Notes under the pieces: generated by a model | Database searches by the model: none | What the model saw: only the letters and a program-made list of their open reading frames with translations | Told to the model about the DNA's origin: nothing | Translations under genes and position numbers: made by a program | Shown here: piece by piece, positions 20,480 through 32,568 of the stretch | Layout of the letters: each line of letters opens with the position of its first letter | How positions within the stretch are numbered: the stretch's first letter is position 1 | Assembly: GCA_009746045.1 (NCBI GenBank) | Contig: RPFO01000240.1 | Span: 1,162,542-1,226,541 of the forward strand | DNA: 64,000 nucleotides | From: Mesostigma viride | Lineage: Eukaryota; Streptophyta; Mesostigmatophyceae; Mesostigmatales; Mesostigmataceae | Direction: 5' to 3'

Positions 20480-21255
20480 CCAGCCCTTTCTTCTCTTTTA
20501 GAGCTTGGACGTAACAGCCATATTAACTCCAGCCCTTTCTTTCTTTTAGAGCTGTTAGGCTTGGCAACACATATATAGAAACAACATGCATAGCACTTGA
20601 TATCCCTCCCAGCTCTCTGTAGTCTCTGCTCGGGATTAATCAAGCACCAGATCACAACACATCTCAGCCATGACGAATTACAATGAATTCCCTATCCACT
20701 GGAAGTAGAAAGCCAAGTGTTTGGAGTAGCAGCTTGTGGCTAACCAGAATAATGACCAAAATGGAATCACCACCATAATGGCTCCTGATTGGAACCCCAC
20801 AAGTTACCCACAAGACCTTATCAGGTAGACATTGATAGTTATCAGAACTGGCGCCCACCATGGACTGAGAAATAGCACATCACAAAATATATTAAGCACA
20901 TGACAAACTACCTTCCTCTGTCTGGGACAAAACTAGGGGGACCTGTCGCCATCTCACCAGCAAGGTTGATGGGTCAGCCAATCCGGGAAAATCCGCCTAA
21001 GCAGCCCCAGGGAATCGAACCCTGCCCTATAAAATCCCTTTGGTTGAGACAAACCTCAAACTGAGGACAAACCCCCAACCAACATCATGCTCCATGACTG
21101 AGCATTACATAGAATACAGTATTATACACATATGTACACAGAGCATTACTGCCCTCAGAGCATCACAGCTCTCAGCATAACAGAGCCCAGCTCTATGTTA
21201 GCTCTTCTCACCCAATCAGTCACCAAACTCAAAGCTCCAACTGGAATTGCTCAAC
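20480..21255 (-). other. 3' untranslated region and polypurine tract of copy D
   Basis: Inverted copy of the region described for A to C, with the B-box-like motif near 21012-21022 and twin purine tracts next to 20480. Confidence 0.75.
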
Positions 21256-24200
21256 TCACACAGAGGAGCTCATCAGCTTGTAAAGAAGCTTATATTGCTC
21301 AGCAGACTTGTGAGGCAACTTGGTCAAGGCATCAGCAGGATTCTCAGAACCTGGAAGATGTTGAATATCCACCAGACCTGCCAACTCCTTCAACAGGAGA
21401 TAATCCAGATCTCTGCTTCTGGCCAACTGCTTGTGCACAAACTGGACCATGCCCATGTTATCTGAAAGGATCAAGGTTTCCAGCTGAAGAGTATGAGGAG
21501 TCACTGAAGCCATAGCTAGCAACAGCTCCTTGATGTACAAACTGGACTGAATCCCTTCACAATGGCTCTGCACTCAGAGACATCTGAACTCACAGCAACC
21601 CTTCTTTGAAGACGACTGTACCAGGCCACAAGACTAGGCCTATGTTGCTGAAGCACAAACAAGCCAGCTGACCTGCCTCTGACCTTAGAAACTTGCCTGC
21701 TATCCATGGAGCTATCAACATAGATATCCAAGGAAAATGGCAAAGACAAATCAATCCCAGCTAAAGTAATACCAGGAGACTTGTTAACATGTGCAATAAT
21801 CTGGGAAGGCTCCTCCAGGATTAGCACATCATCAGGGGATCTGCTATGGACCATCATGTCAGGCCCACAAATGCTGCCATACCAGGCCAACTTGCCTTTC
21901 AGCTCAGGTGCAATGGATGACGTCATGACCTCTGGAACAGATTGAAGAATGGTACTCTTGTAGTCATTGCCCGCCTGCAGCTTAATCAGCCACTGACTCC
22001 CCTCCTGAACCAATGTAGCCTGCATTCCACAGAACGTGACAGCCTCTCCAGGCTTCTGCCACAATTCTTTTCCCAAAGGAAATGCATCATTAATGATGGG
22101 CACAAACTGACTCAACCACTTAGTGGGAGCAATCAAGTGCAAGTCATCACCATGCAGGCTAGCATACACAGGTAAATCATGCCACCTACCCAGCAATAAA
22201 CATGGGTCCACAGATGACACCTTCAACCCACAGTGCTTAGTCAAGAAGTCTTCCAGGGTAAGCCTCCAAATGATGGGACTGGACCTGAGACCTTCTAGAC
22301 CCTTCAGAATCAGCAGGTAGCTAGACTGGAGCTCTGCCTGCCAGGCTACAGGAACTGGCACATGAAATGGAGTTTCACAATGCCACACCTGCTGAGCCAC
22401 ACTGGGATCACCCTTCAGAAATGCTCTCTTGAAATCTAGCAGAACTGAAGACATATCAGCACCCTGGTTCAGCATACCGACATACAGGCACAATAAAATA
22501 CGCCATGTATCATGTAGCATCCCAGGTGTATACAACTCCTCGCCCAGAAGATCCCCAGTACCACGGTATTCATTAAGAACTGGACGCACATGGGGAATAG
22601 ACACCCCCTCTACCTCCTTCCGCTTGATGACGAATCTGAGCTTCAACCGTGTACTGTATGGGGGAACTTCATTCACAGGCTGACAGCAGTCAAACTGCAA
22701 CCACTCCTCTAGAGCCTTGGCAAATGCTAGCCTCCAGGCCTCAAACATTAGAGGAGAACTCATTTCCTGGACAAGCTGATCATAGCTAAGAGGAGAATGA
22801 GCAGCCAGTGATCTCTTAGTAATACCAATACTGCTAGGGTGAAGAGCAGCTGGCATCACAAGACTGGAAGCCACAGGAATCTGATTCTCAGGCCACTGCA
22901 CATTCTTGATCGCTTTCACAGAATTAAATACACTGGCAAGGGAGGTTTTAAAATTGACCAAGGGTATGCTACCCCAGCCAAACTTTCTCAGCTTATCAGA
23001 TGCCACAACAATTCTAGGAGAGCTCAGAAAATTTTGACCCAAGATGATAGGGCCATCATAATCTTCAAGCACAAGAAATGTGACATTCTCACCCATGAAG
23101 GGTACCAGCACCTCTCCCAATACCATAATGTGTGTCCTGCCACTAAAGTCAGACACCCAAGCACAACTAGGCGAAAGCACCTGCCGTTGACCTGTATGTT
23201 GAGATCCCATAACAGAAACCTCAGCATTGGTATCTACCTCTAGGACAGCATCCTCGGACTCCTCCAACTGGCTGAGCTTGGACACCCGAGGTCCTTGCTT
23301 GGCTTTTTGCATAGCCAGCACCACATCTTTCAGGCCCACACCTCTATGCTTAGTGAGGCTAGAGGGGACCACATCTGCCTGTCCTAAGGATGGAAAGTTA
23401 ACCGATCCAGGGGTCTGGCCAGGACTTACCCGGGGATTACTTCCAGCTTGAACGTGATGATCAGGGATGACGTCATGACCAACTGGCAAGGTTGTCACAT
23501 CAGGAGATACTGCCTCTGCTTCAGCACCCCTTAGACGTACATATGACCACGACAGACGGTGCACATTCTGGGGAGGATCCTCCATCTTCACCCAGCACTT
23601 GTGCCCAGCTAGTTCCACCCTGGTCACTACTCCAGGGTGCCAGCTACCACGCTTGCCTGCAAGCTTGGGCTCTTTCCACACAATTACCCTCTGGCCAACA
23701 ACAGGTTTCAGAACACTCCAGCCCTTGTCTTTCTGCCTCAACTTGGCAAACTTGAACATAAGGCTATCTTTCCAGGCTTGCTCAACCTCAGTAGGGAGCT
23801 CCCGAAGATGCAATGATAATGGAGTCACAGGGACCTCTCCAACATACATGGATGCCCTGACATTCAATCTGTCCTCAACTGACCTTAACCAGGCCGTCTT
23901 GATAATAGCTGGAACCAATCTTGGAATCTTCTTCTCCGTCAGCAGAATAGTCTTGAGTTCTCTGATTGTCCTCTCCACCACGCCTTGACTGCCATGGGAC
24001 TCCCTGTGTACAACAAATAACTCGGGGAGGTCTTCATGCCCCATGCAGCACTCAAATTCTAAATCACACTGCAGCTGGATCACTGGTTTCATTCTGGATC
24101 TGATAGCCTGGAGCCCAGCCACCAAACATGGCTTAGATTTGTCTTGCAACAGCTCCAGCACCTTGTACTTGGTATATCTGTCAACACCAACCAACAAAAT

Positions 24201-24829
24201 CAGTTTCCTGATTTCTTGGATATCACATTGCACATATCCAGGCTGCAACACAGGTTGTCTGACATGAGACTTCTTAGGCTTGGGAGCAACCAGCCTACAG
24301 GAACAAGCCTCAGCAACCTGCTTTACTGCATTAAACAAAGATGTCCCTCCCAGCCTCCTTGCAAACTGGAGTGCCTGAGCAGCATGACCAAACATATGAT
24401 GCAATCTCAATGCAATGTTTGACACAAGAGACATTTTATTAAATACAGGTGAGGTGCTTGGAACAGCACTCTCTCTTACAATCAAGCTCCCCATTGCATC
24501 ATTCAGGCCATCAGCCTCATCCTCCTCCTCTAAAGGAGCTTCCTGCCCTAAGGCAGGACTTCCACGCTCCAACATTGAAGGAGTACGCAAACTACCTCCA
24601 AGAGCCATGTGGGAACGTTGTTGTCTTGTGGTAACTGCTTTCACCATGGTGACGTGGGAAGACCCAGTCACTACCCCATTGTGTTCTTCCTCCATGGATG
24701 CACCCTCAACCTGTGCAGGGGGACTCTCAACCTTAAGCGGGAGACTCTCAACCTGTGCAGGGAGCAAATCAACTTCATCCAGAGTAATGGGGGGTCACTC
24801 TTAGCCCCCTCCCTGGCGGACCCTAGCAA
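21256..24829 (-). pseudogene. pol: pol region of copy D
   Basis: A long, nearly complete pol with the same domains as copy B. It is broken at about two places, near its two ends. Integrase, protease-like and reverse transcriptase domains are all clear. Confidence 0.9.
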
Positions 24830-24850
24830 GCCCAGGGAAGGCTGAGCCTG

Positions 24851-25903
24851 TCAGGTTGGGTTGTTATACCCACCTTGGCCCCTTTGCTTACGCCAGCTAG
24901 GGCAGTCCTTACGGATGTGACCCTGCTGGTTACAGAAATAACATGTGATACGAGGTGTCCCCACCCCAGGTGGTCCCCGCTGGGACCCCACCCTGTTGAA
25001 ATCAAATCTGGGACGCTGAGCCGCTGGCTGCTCCTGGGAAGGACCTCCACGACGCTTGAAGCCACTGAAGCCCTTGGCCTGGAAGCCCCCCCGCTTGGAA
25101 GGCCCTGACCTTGGTGGGCCATAACCGTTGGAGGGCTGCCCCCCCCATTGGTTGCCCTTGACCTTGGGAACACTGCCCCCTGCTGCAGCTGCCATGTCCA
25201 CCTTATCCTTCTCCTTCTGCTTCTCCCTGGCCTTGTCGGCCTCCTTCTTGCCACCCACATACTTGCCCCTGAAATAATCCTTAATCTTGGCCACCATAGC
25301 AGCCCAGGTGGTGCATGTACGCATGTGCACCTGCAGGTTATCCAAGGTGACCTCATCCAATCCCAGGCTACCTAGGAAATCATCCATGGCAATCTCATCT
25401 GACACTACATACCCCTTGCCAGCACAATTGTGCCTGAGCTCCTGAAAATCCTCAAATGCCTGCAGAATCAGACCCTCAGCCTTGAAATCAATGTACTCCT
25501 TCTTCCAAAAGGAGCCATCACTAGCCCTCTTATCATCTAGGAACACCTCAAACTCAGCTATAAAAAGCTCCCAGGAATCTCCATCCTCAAACTTGTCATT
25601 TACATACTTCTGCACCCGCTTGGGACACTTGAGAAGGTACTGTGACATACACAGCACCTGCAGAGGATTGTTACCATTATACAAGCCCTTATATCCCTTA
25701 AGGTGCCTAATGGTAATATCCTTATCCTTAACAGTCCAGTGCTCCTTGAGACTGGGAAGCTGGTTAAGAATAGCAAAGCCCTCCTGGGCCTTGGCTCTGC
25801 GGGGCTGCTCTGCTGCTGCTGCTGGACGATTAAAATTCTGATTAAAATTCTGACCCCGCAGCATTTGTTCGCCGCGTATCTCGCCGTCTTCCAAACCCTG
25901 CAT
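24851..25903 (-). CDS. gag: gag of copy D, whole frame of 350 codons
   Basis: The ATG at 25903 gives MQGLEDGEIRGEQMLRG, followed by an Asn/Gln/Ala-rich stretch. A capsid-like region spans about 45-215 (YVNDKFEDGDSW, FIAEFEVFLDDKRASDG), then a Lys/Glu-rich linker, a Gly/Pro/Arg-rich segment, and a CX2CX4HX4C zinc knuckle near residue 321. The protein should form the particle and bind element RNA. The capsid part resembles Ty3-type gag in feel, though I cannot test this. This is the best complete gag of the family in the window. Confidence 0.88.
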   Translation of the reverse strand: MQGLEDGEIRGEQMLRGQNFNQNFNRPAAAAEQPRRAKAQEGFAILNQLPSLKEHWTVKDKDITIRHLKGYKGLYNGNNPLQVLCMSQYLLKCPKRVQKYVNDKFEDGDSWELFIAEFEVFLDDKRASDGSFWKKEYIDFKAEGLILQAFEDFQELRHNCAGKGYVVSDEIAMDDFLGSLGLDEVTLDNLQVHMRTCTTWAAMVAKIKDYFRGKYVGGKKEADKAREKQKEKDKVDMAAAAGGSVPKVKGNQWGGQPSNGYGPPRSGPSKRGGFQAKGFSGFKRRGGPSQEQPAAQRPRFDFNRVGSQRGPPGVGTPRITCYFCNQQGHIRKDCPSWRKQRGQGGYNNPT

Positions 25904-26279
25904 GGTCGCTGCAAATGCCGATGACAACTGTCGATGCCGATGCCGATGCTGAAGAAAGAATACTGCTGGGGAATTAATAAATTAATCCCTTAAGCTCTGG
26001 ACCCAAGAAAAAAAAAAATTTCCTGAATTAATTCACTGTTAATTATAACAGAAAATTTAATCCAGCCGCATATCGTCGCGCGGAGGTTGCAATACGTTAT
26101 CCAAAATCTGCTGCACAATACTCGGATATAAATCAGGAAGCCCCTCGCTGTTTTCACCTGGCTCCTCAGCGTTTGATTGCCGCTGAATCGAAGCAGCAAC
26201 GTTTATGATACCGTCGACTGACGACTCCCACCCGTTGTTGCTAATCGGAACTGCGACAGCCGGAAGAGTCGCCGAAATT
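25904..26279 (-). other. Leader of copy D with end of the upstream ORF
   Basis: It matches the last 0.37 kb of the leader of copy C, including the acidic end of the upstream ORF (EEPGENSEGLPDLYP). At 26277-26279 it joins copy E through the three shared bases ATT. Confidence 0.75.
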
Positions 26280-26704
26280 ATTTCAGGGGCAAGTATGTGG
26301 GTGGCAAGAAGGAGGCAGACAAGGCCAGGGAGAAGCAGAAGGAGAAGGATAAGGTGGACATGGCAGCTGCAGCAGGGGGCAGTGTTCCCAAGGTCAAGGG
26401 CAACCAATGGGGGGGGCAGCCCTCCAACGGTTATGGCCCACCACGGTCAGGGCCTTCCAAGCGGGGGGGCTTCCAGGCCAAGGGCTTCAGTGGCTTCAAG
26501 CGTCGTGGAGGTCCTTCCCAGGAGCAGCCAGCGGCTCAGCGTCCCAGATTTGATTTCAACAGGGTGGGGTCCCAGCGGGGACCACCTGGGGTGGGGACAC
26601 CTCGTATCACATGTTATTTCTGTAACCAGCAGGGTCACATCCGTAAGGACTGCCCTAGCTGGCGTAAGCAAAGGGGCCAAGGTGGGTATAACAACCCAAC
26701 CTGA
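26280..26704 (+). pseudogene. gag: gag end of copy E
   Basis: It contains the Lys-rich linker, the Gly/Pro/Arg-rich segment and the zinc knuckle. The capsid part is absent because the copy starts at the joint with D. Confidence 0.85.
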
Positions 26705-26725
26705 CAGGCTCCGCCTTCCCTGGGC

Positions 26726-29700
26726 TTGCTAGGGTCCGCCAGGGAGGGGGCTAAGAGTGACCCCCCCATTACTCTGGATGAAGTTGATTTGCTCCCTGCA
26801 CAGGTTGAGAGTCTCCCGCTTAAGGTTGAGAGTCCCCCTGCACAGGTTGAGGGTGCATCCATGGAGGAAGAACACAATGGGGTAGTGACTGGGTCTTCCC
26901 ACGTCACCATGGTGAAAGCAGTTACCACAAGACAACAACGTTCCCACATGGCTCTTGGAGGTAGTTTGCGTACTCCTTCAATGTTGGAGCGTGGAAGTCC
27001 TGCCTTAGGGCAGGAAGCTCCTTTAGAGGAGGAGGATGAGGCTGATGGCCTGAATGATGCAATGGGGAGCTTGATTGTAAGAGAGAGTGCTGTTCCAAGC
27101 ACCTCACCTGTATTTAATAAAATGTCTCTTGTGTCAAACATTGCATTGAGATTGCATCATATGTTTGGTCATGCTGCCCAGGCACTCCAGTTTGCAAGGA
27201 GGCTGGGAGGGACATCTTTGTTTAATGCAGTAAAGCAGGTTGCTGAGGCTTGTTCCTGTAGGCTGGTTGCTCCCAAGCCTAAGAAGTCTCATGTCAGACA
27301 ACCTGTGTTGCAGCCTGGATATGTGCAATGTGATATCCAAGAAATCAGGAAACTGATTTTGTTGGTTGGTGTTGACAGATATACCAAGTACAAGGTGCTG
27401 GAGCTGTTGCAAGACAAATCTAAGCCATGTTTGGTGGCTGGGCTCCAGGCTATCAGATCCAGAATGAAACCAGTGATCCAGCTGCAGTGTGATTTAGAAT
27501 TTGAGTGCTGCATGGGGCATGAAGACCTCCCCGAGTTATTTGTTGTACACAGGGAGTCCCATGGCAGTCAAGGCGTGGTGGAGAGGACAATCAGAGAACT
27601 CAAGACTATTCTGCTGACGGAGAAGAAGATTCCAAGATTGGTTCCAGCTATTATCAAGACGGCCTGGTTAAGGTCAGTTGAGGACAGATTGAATGTCAGG
27701 GCATCCATGTATGTTGGAGAGGTCCCTGTGACTCCATTATCATTGCATCTTCGGGAGCTCCCTACTGAGGTTGAGCAAGCCTGGAAAGATAGCCTTATGT
27801 TCAAGTTTGCCAAGTTGAGGCAGAAAGACAAGGGCTGGAGTGTTCTGAAACCTGTTGTTGGCCAGAGGGTAATTGTGTGGAAAGAGCCCAAGCTTGCAGG
27901 CAAGCGTGGTAGCTGGCACCCTGGAGTAGTGACCAGGGTGGAACTAGCTGGGCACAAGTGCTGGGTGAAGATGGAGGATCCTCCCCAGAATGTGCACCGT
28001 CTGTCGTGGTCATATGTACGTCTAAGGGGTGCTGAAGCAGAGGCAGTAACTCCTGATGTGACAACCTTGCCAGTTGGTCATGACGTCATCCCTGATCATC
28101 ACGTTCAAGCTGGAAGTAATCCCCGGGTAAGTCCTGGCCAGACCCCTGGATCGGTTAACTCTCCATCCTTAGGACAGGCAGATGTGGTCCCCTCTAGCCT
28201 CACTAAGCATAGAGGTGTGGGCCTGAAAGATGTGGTGCTGGCTATGCAAAAAGCCAAGCAAGGACCTCGGGTGTCCAAGCTCAGCCAGTTGGAGGAGTCC
28301 GAGGATGCTGTCCTAGAGGTAGATACCAATGCTGAGGTTTCTATTATGGGATCTCAACATACAGGTCAACGGCAGGTGCTTTCGCCTAGTTGTGCTTGGG
28401 TGTCTGACTTTAGTGGCAGGACACACATTATGGTATTGGGAGAGGTGCTGGTACCCTTCATGGGTGAGAATGTCACATTTTTGTGCTTGAAGATTATGAT
28501 GGCCCTATCATCTTGGGTCAAAATTTTCTGAGCTCTCCTAGAATTGTTGTGGCATCTGATAAGCTGAGAAAGTTTGGCTGGGGTAGCATACCCTTGGTCA
28601 ATTTTAAAACCTCCCTTGCCAGTGTATTTAATTCTGTGAAAGCGATCAAGAATGTGCAGTGGCCTGAGGATCAGATTCCTGTGGCTTCCAGTCTTGTGAT
28701 GCCAGCTGCTCTCCATCCTAGCAGTATTGGTATTACTAAGAGATCACTGGCTGCTCATTCTCCTCTTAGCTATGATCAGCTTGTCCAGGAAATGAGTTCT
28801 CCTCTGATGTTTGAGGCCTGGAGGCTAGCATTTGCCAAGGCCCTCGAGGAGTGGTTGCAGTTTGACTGCTGTCAGCCTGTGAATGAAGTTCCTCCATACA
28901 GTACACGGTTGAAGCTCAGATTCGTCATCAAGCGGAAGGAGGTGGAGGGGGTGTCTGTTCCCCATGTGCGTCCAGTTCTTAATGAATACCGTGGTACTGG
29001 GGATCTTCTGGGCGAGGAGTTGTATACACCTGGGATGCTACATGATACATGGCGTATTTTATTGTGCCTGTATGTCGGTATGCTGAACCAGGGTGCTGAT
29101 ATGTCTTCAGTTCTGCTAGATTTCAAGAGAGCATTTCTGAAGGGTGATCCCAGTGTGGCTCAGCAGGTGTGGCATTGTGAAACTCCATTTCATGTGCCAG
29201 TTCCTGTAGCCTGGCAGGCAGAGCTCCAGTCTAGCTACCTGCTGATTCTGAAGGGTCTAGAAGGTCTCAGGTCCAGTCCCATCATTTGGAGGCTTACCCT
29301 GGAAGACTTCTTGACTAAACACTGTGGGTTGAAGGTGTCATCTGTGGACCCATGTTTATTGCTGGGTAGGTGGCATGATTTACCTGTGTATGCTAGCCTG
29401 CATGGTGATGACTTGCACTTGATTGCTCCCACTAAGTGGTTGAGTCAGTTTGTGCCCATCATTAATGATGCATTTCCTTTGGGAAAAGAATTGTGGCAGA
29501 AGCCTGGAGAGGCTGTCACGTTCTGTGGAATGCAGGCTACATTGGTTCAGGAGGGGAGTCAGTGGCTGATTAAGCTGCAGGCGGGCAATGACTACAAGAG
29601 TACCATTCTTCAATCTGTTCCAGAGGTCATGACGTCATCCATTGCACCTGAGCTGAAAGGCAAGTTGGCCTGGTATGGCAGCATTTGTGGGCCTGACATG

Positions 29701-30300
29701 ATGGTCCATAGCAGATCCCCTGATGATGTGCTAATCCTGGAGGAGCCTTCCCAGATTATTGCACATGTTAACAAGTCTCCTGGTATTACTTTAGCTGGGA
29801 TTGATTTGTCTTTGCCATTTTCCTTGGATATCTATGTTGATAGCTCCATGGATAGCAGGCAAGTTTCTAAGGTCAGAGGCAGGTCAGCTGGCTTGTTTGT
29901 GCTTCAGCAACATAGGCCTAGTCTTGTGGCCTGGTACAGTCGTCTTCAAAGAAGGGTTGCTGTGAGTTCAGATGTCTCTGAGTGCAGAGCCATTTGTGAA
30001 GGGATTCAGTCCAGTTTGTACATCAAGGAGCTGTTGCTAGCTATGGCTTCAGTGACTCCTCATACTCTTCAGCTGGAGACCTTGATCCTTTCAGATAACA
30101 TGGGCATGGTCCAGTTTGTGCACAAGCAGTTGGCCAGAAGCAGAGATCTGGATTATCTCCTGTTGAAGGAGTTGGCAGGTCTGGTGGATATTCAACATCT
30201 TCCAGGTTCTGAGAATCCTGCTGATGCCTTGACCAAGTTGCCTCACAAGTCTGCTGAGCAATATAAGCTTCTTTACAAGCTGATGAGCTCCTCTGTGTGA
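26726..30300 (+). pseudogene. pol: pol region of copy E
   Basis: All pol domains are present in the same order as copy B. About one break is seen, in the protease-like region. Reverse transcriptase and RNase H are otherwise as in B. Confidence 0.9.
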
Positions 30301-31076
30301 GTTGAGCAATTCCAGTTGGAGCTTTGAGTTTGGTGACTGATTGGGTGAGAAGAGCTAACATAGAGCTGGGCTCTGTTATGCTGAGAGCTGTGATGCTCTG
30401 AGGGCAGTAATGCTCTGTGTACATATGTGTATAATACTGTATTCTATGTAATGCTCAGTCATGGAGCATGATGTTGGTTGGGGGTTTGTCCTCAGTTTGA
30501 GGTTTGTCTCAACCAAAGGGATTTTATAGGGCAGGGTTCGATTCCCTGGGGCTGCTTAGGCGGATTTTCCCGGATTGGCTGACCCATCAACCTTGCTGGT
30601 GAGATGGCGACAGGTCCCCCTAGTTTTGTCCCAGACAGAGGAAGGTAGTTTGTCATGTGCTTAATATATTTTGTGATGTGCTATTTCTCAGTCCATGGTG
30701 GGCGCCAGTTCTGATAACTATCAATGTCTACCTGATAAGGTCTTGTGGGTAACTTGTGGGGTTCCAATCAGGAGCCATTATGGTGGTGATTCCATTTTGG
30801 TCATTATTCTGGTTAGCCACAAGCTGCTACACCAAACACTTGGCTTTCTACTTCCAGTGGATAGGGAATTCATTGTAATTCGTCATGGCTGAGATGTGTT
30901 GTGATCTGGTGCTTGATTAATCCCGAGCAGAGACTACAGAGAGCTGGGAGGGATATCAAGTGCTATGCATGTTGTTTCTATATATGTGTTGCCAAGCCTA
31001 ACAGCTCTAAAAGAAAGAAAGGGCTGGAGTTAATATGGCTGTTACGTCCAAGCTCTAAAAGAGAAGAAAGGGCTGG
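30301..31076 (+). other. 3' untranslated region and polypurine tract of copy E
   Basis: Same layout as in A to C: B-box-like motif near 30536, twin purine tracts, LTR start at 31077. Confidence 0.75.
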
Positions 31077-31704
31077 AGTTAATATTGCCTGGCAAGCAAT
31101 ATTATTCTACTAAGCTACTTGGCTTGTAGAGATTCTACTTCCGGTTACTACAATCCAGAAACGGGTTCATTCTGATGAGTATTGCTCGAGATATGAGCAA
31201 GATACTGTTCTACTACATTCTACTTGGATTCGGTGATTCTACGGTGGTTCTTCAAGTGAAGCGTGGCATACGACGTCTTGTCACAGTGTACGATAGGACA
31301 TTTAGTCTCCGACACTGCGGTCTATTCAATGCTATTGATTAGACGTAACAAATAGTGACAGGACTTGTGCGACAGGACACTGATGTGACTATTTATGGAT
31401 AACGAGTCGAGATCTGCTGGTCCAGAGTGAAGGACAGCAATATTGTGAGATGATCTGTCCTATCAGTCATCTGGATGTGACTGCGTCACAATTAGTATAT
31501 AACGAGCAGGACGCTGCCACTTGGTAGCACCACTTTCCCTGCACCTGTGTCCTCGCACCTTTGGCGACGGTTCTCACGTGCCTCGTGCGTTCTGTGCTGG
31601 TAGCCATAACCAGCAACGTAAACCTATTGATTAATATAACTACTTCCTCTGTAGATATTAATCAGTGCAGGCTGAACCACAGTTCAGCCACAGTTTCATT
31701 AACT
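31077..31704 (+). repeat. 3' LTR of copy E, 628 bp
   Basis: It starts AGTTAAT and ends ATTAACT at 31704, then GC-rich flanking DNA begins. This gives one of the three independent right-hand boundaries used to set the LTR end. Confidence 0.92.
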
Positions 31705-32016
31705 GCTCGGGGTTTCCACCAACTGCCGAACTCGGTGGTCCTCGTGCAGGTGAACCGAGGAGCACGTTATTATGAGTCACTGGAGCCCTCTCTCTTGGGT
31801 ATGCGAAGCCTGTCCGGTATCTCATGGGGGCAGTGCGCCTTTTTTGCATGCCGTGGACTAGTGAGGAGCGGCGAGCAGCGGCTCCTGAGGTTAGCATTGT
31901 CTGCCCCCTAGCTGCCACAGTGCCGGTCATCTTTGAGGCATCTTGCCCAGTCTGTGAGGCACCTTTTTTGGTAGGATCATCTTCGATATATTGCTAGTGC
32001 CTGCCTCTGGCGAGTT
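31705..32016. other. Flank right of copy E, no clear gene
   Basis: GC-richer single-copy-looking DNA. A minus-strand frame begins with ATG at 31930 and reads leftward into the LTR, so at most its first part is host sequence. I see no known domain in it. Confidence 0.4.
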
Positions 32017-32331
32017 TCAGGATCCTGGCACAGCTGTGGGTGGGAGTGTGTGGCCAGTTCCCACGGTTATCCCGCCAGAGCGAGGTGTGGTTGTCAAACT
32101 GATGTCACTAGCGACTGATGCATTTTTTACCCTAAGGCAGGACTTATCAATGGCCAACTGGCTTGCTATTGCATCTAGGAGCTGGGGCATGCGCGTTTCA
32201 AAATCTGTGTCGGAAATTTGGAGGTGAATCCCAAGCTTTACAGGGCGACTTGTTGAAGCTGCGCTCCCGGGGCTGGCATCTGAGGAAAAATGCACGCATG
32301 ATGTTGCATAATATTGCACAATACACAGCAT
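32017..32331 (-). CDS. Hypothetical exon with a domain-like C-terminal half
   Basis: An open frame on the minus strand of about 104 codons. Residues about 30-75 (KLGIHLQISDTDFETRMPQL, then LLDAIASQLAIDKSCLRV) have the alternating strand-helix pattern and the L-AIA-QL-I-S-RV spacing of small extracellular alpha/beta domains often repeated in algal surface proteins. This is a resemblance from memory, not a database match. No clear ATG start is seen (the frame opens on TTG), so it may be an internal exon. Stop TGA lies at 32019-32017. Confidence 0.35.
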   Translation of the reverse strand: MLCIVQYYATSCVHFSSDASPGSAASTSRPVKLGIHLQISDTDFETRMPQLLDAIASQLAIDKSCLRVKNASVASDISLTTTPRSGGITVGTGHTLPPTAVPGS

Positions 32332-32465
32332 CGCACAGGCCTTAGAGTCTACATTACGTGTACTGAAGACACAAAATTTTCCAGTGTCACCAGGCTGCTG
32401 CTCAGTCCTTAGTAATTAATATGAAGTGTTGGGCGCAACAAGTCTTGCACAATAAGTTATTACAC

Positions 32466-32568
32466 GCAGCAAAACTGCGCAGCCAAACTGCGCAGCCAAA
32501 CTGCGCAGCCAAACTGCGCAGCCAAACTGCGCAGCCAAACTGCGCAGCCAAACTGCGCAGCCAAACAG
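32466..32568. repeat. 13-bp tandem repeat, about eight copies
   Basis: The unit AAACTGCGCAGCC is repeated in tandem with almost no change. It is a young minisatellite with a TGCGCA palindrome in each unit. Confidence 0.95.

Larger units (their letters stand above)
20042..26279 (-). mobile_element. Copy D of the Copia-like element, inverted
   Basis: Reading on the minus strand it has leader, gag (looks whole), pol (broken, about two breaks), 3' region and a partial 3' LTR. No 5' LTR is present. The leader runs directly into gag of copy E at 26277-26280. With copy C it forms an inverted repeat with arms of about 6 kb. Confidence 0.9.
26280..31704 (+). mobile_element. Copy E of the Copia-like element (starts inside gag)
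   Basis: It begins in the linker part of gag, directly joined to the inverted leader of D. It continues through pol, 3' region and a full 3' LTR that ends at 31704 next to non-element DNA. It is broken at about one place in pol besides its missing left end. It is closest to copy C in pol. Confidence 0.9.

Noticed and set aside
32466-32568. CRISPR-like array
   Set aside because: The 13-bp units adjoin each other without spacers; it is a simple minisatellite in a eukaryotic context.
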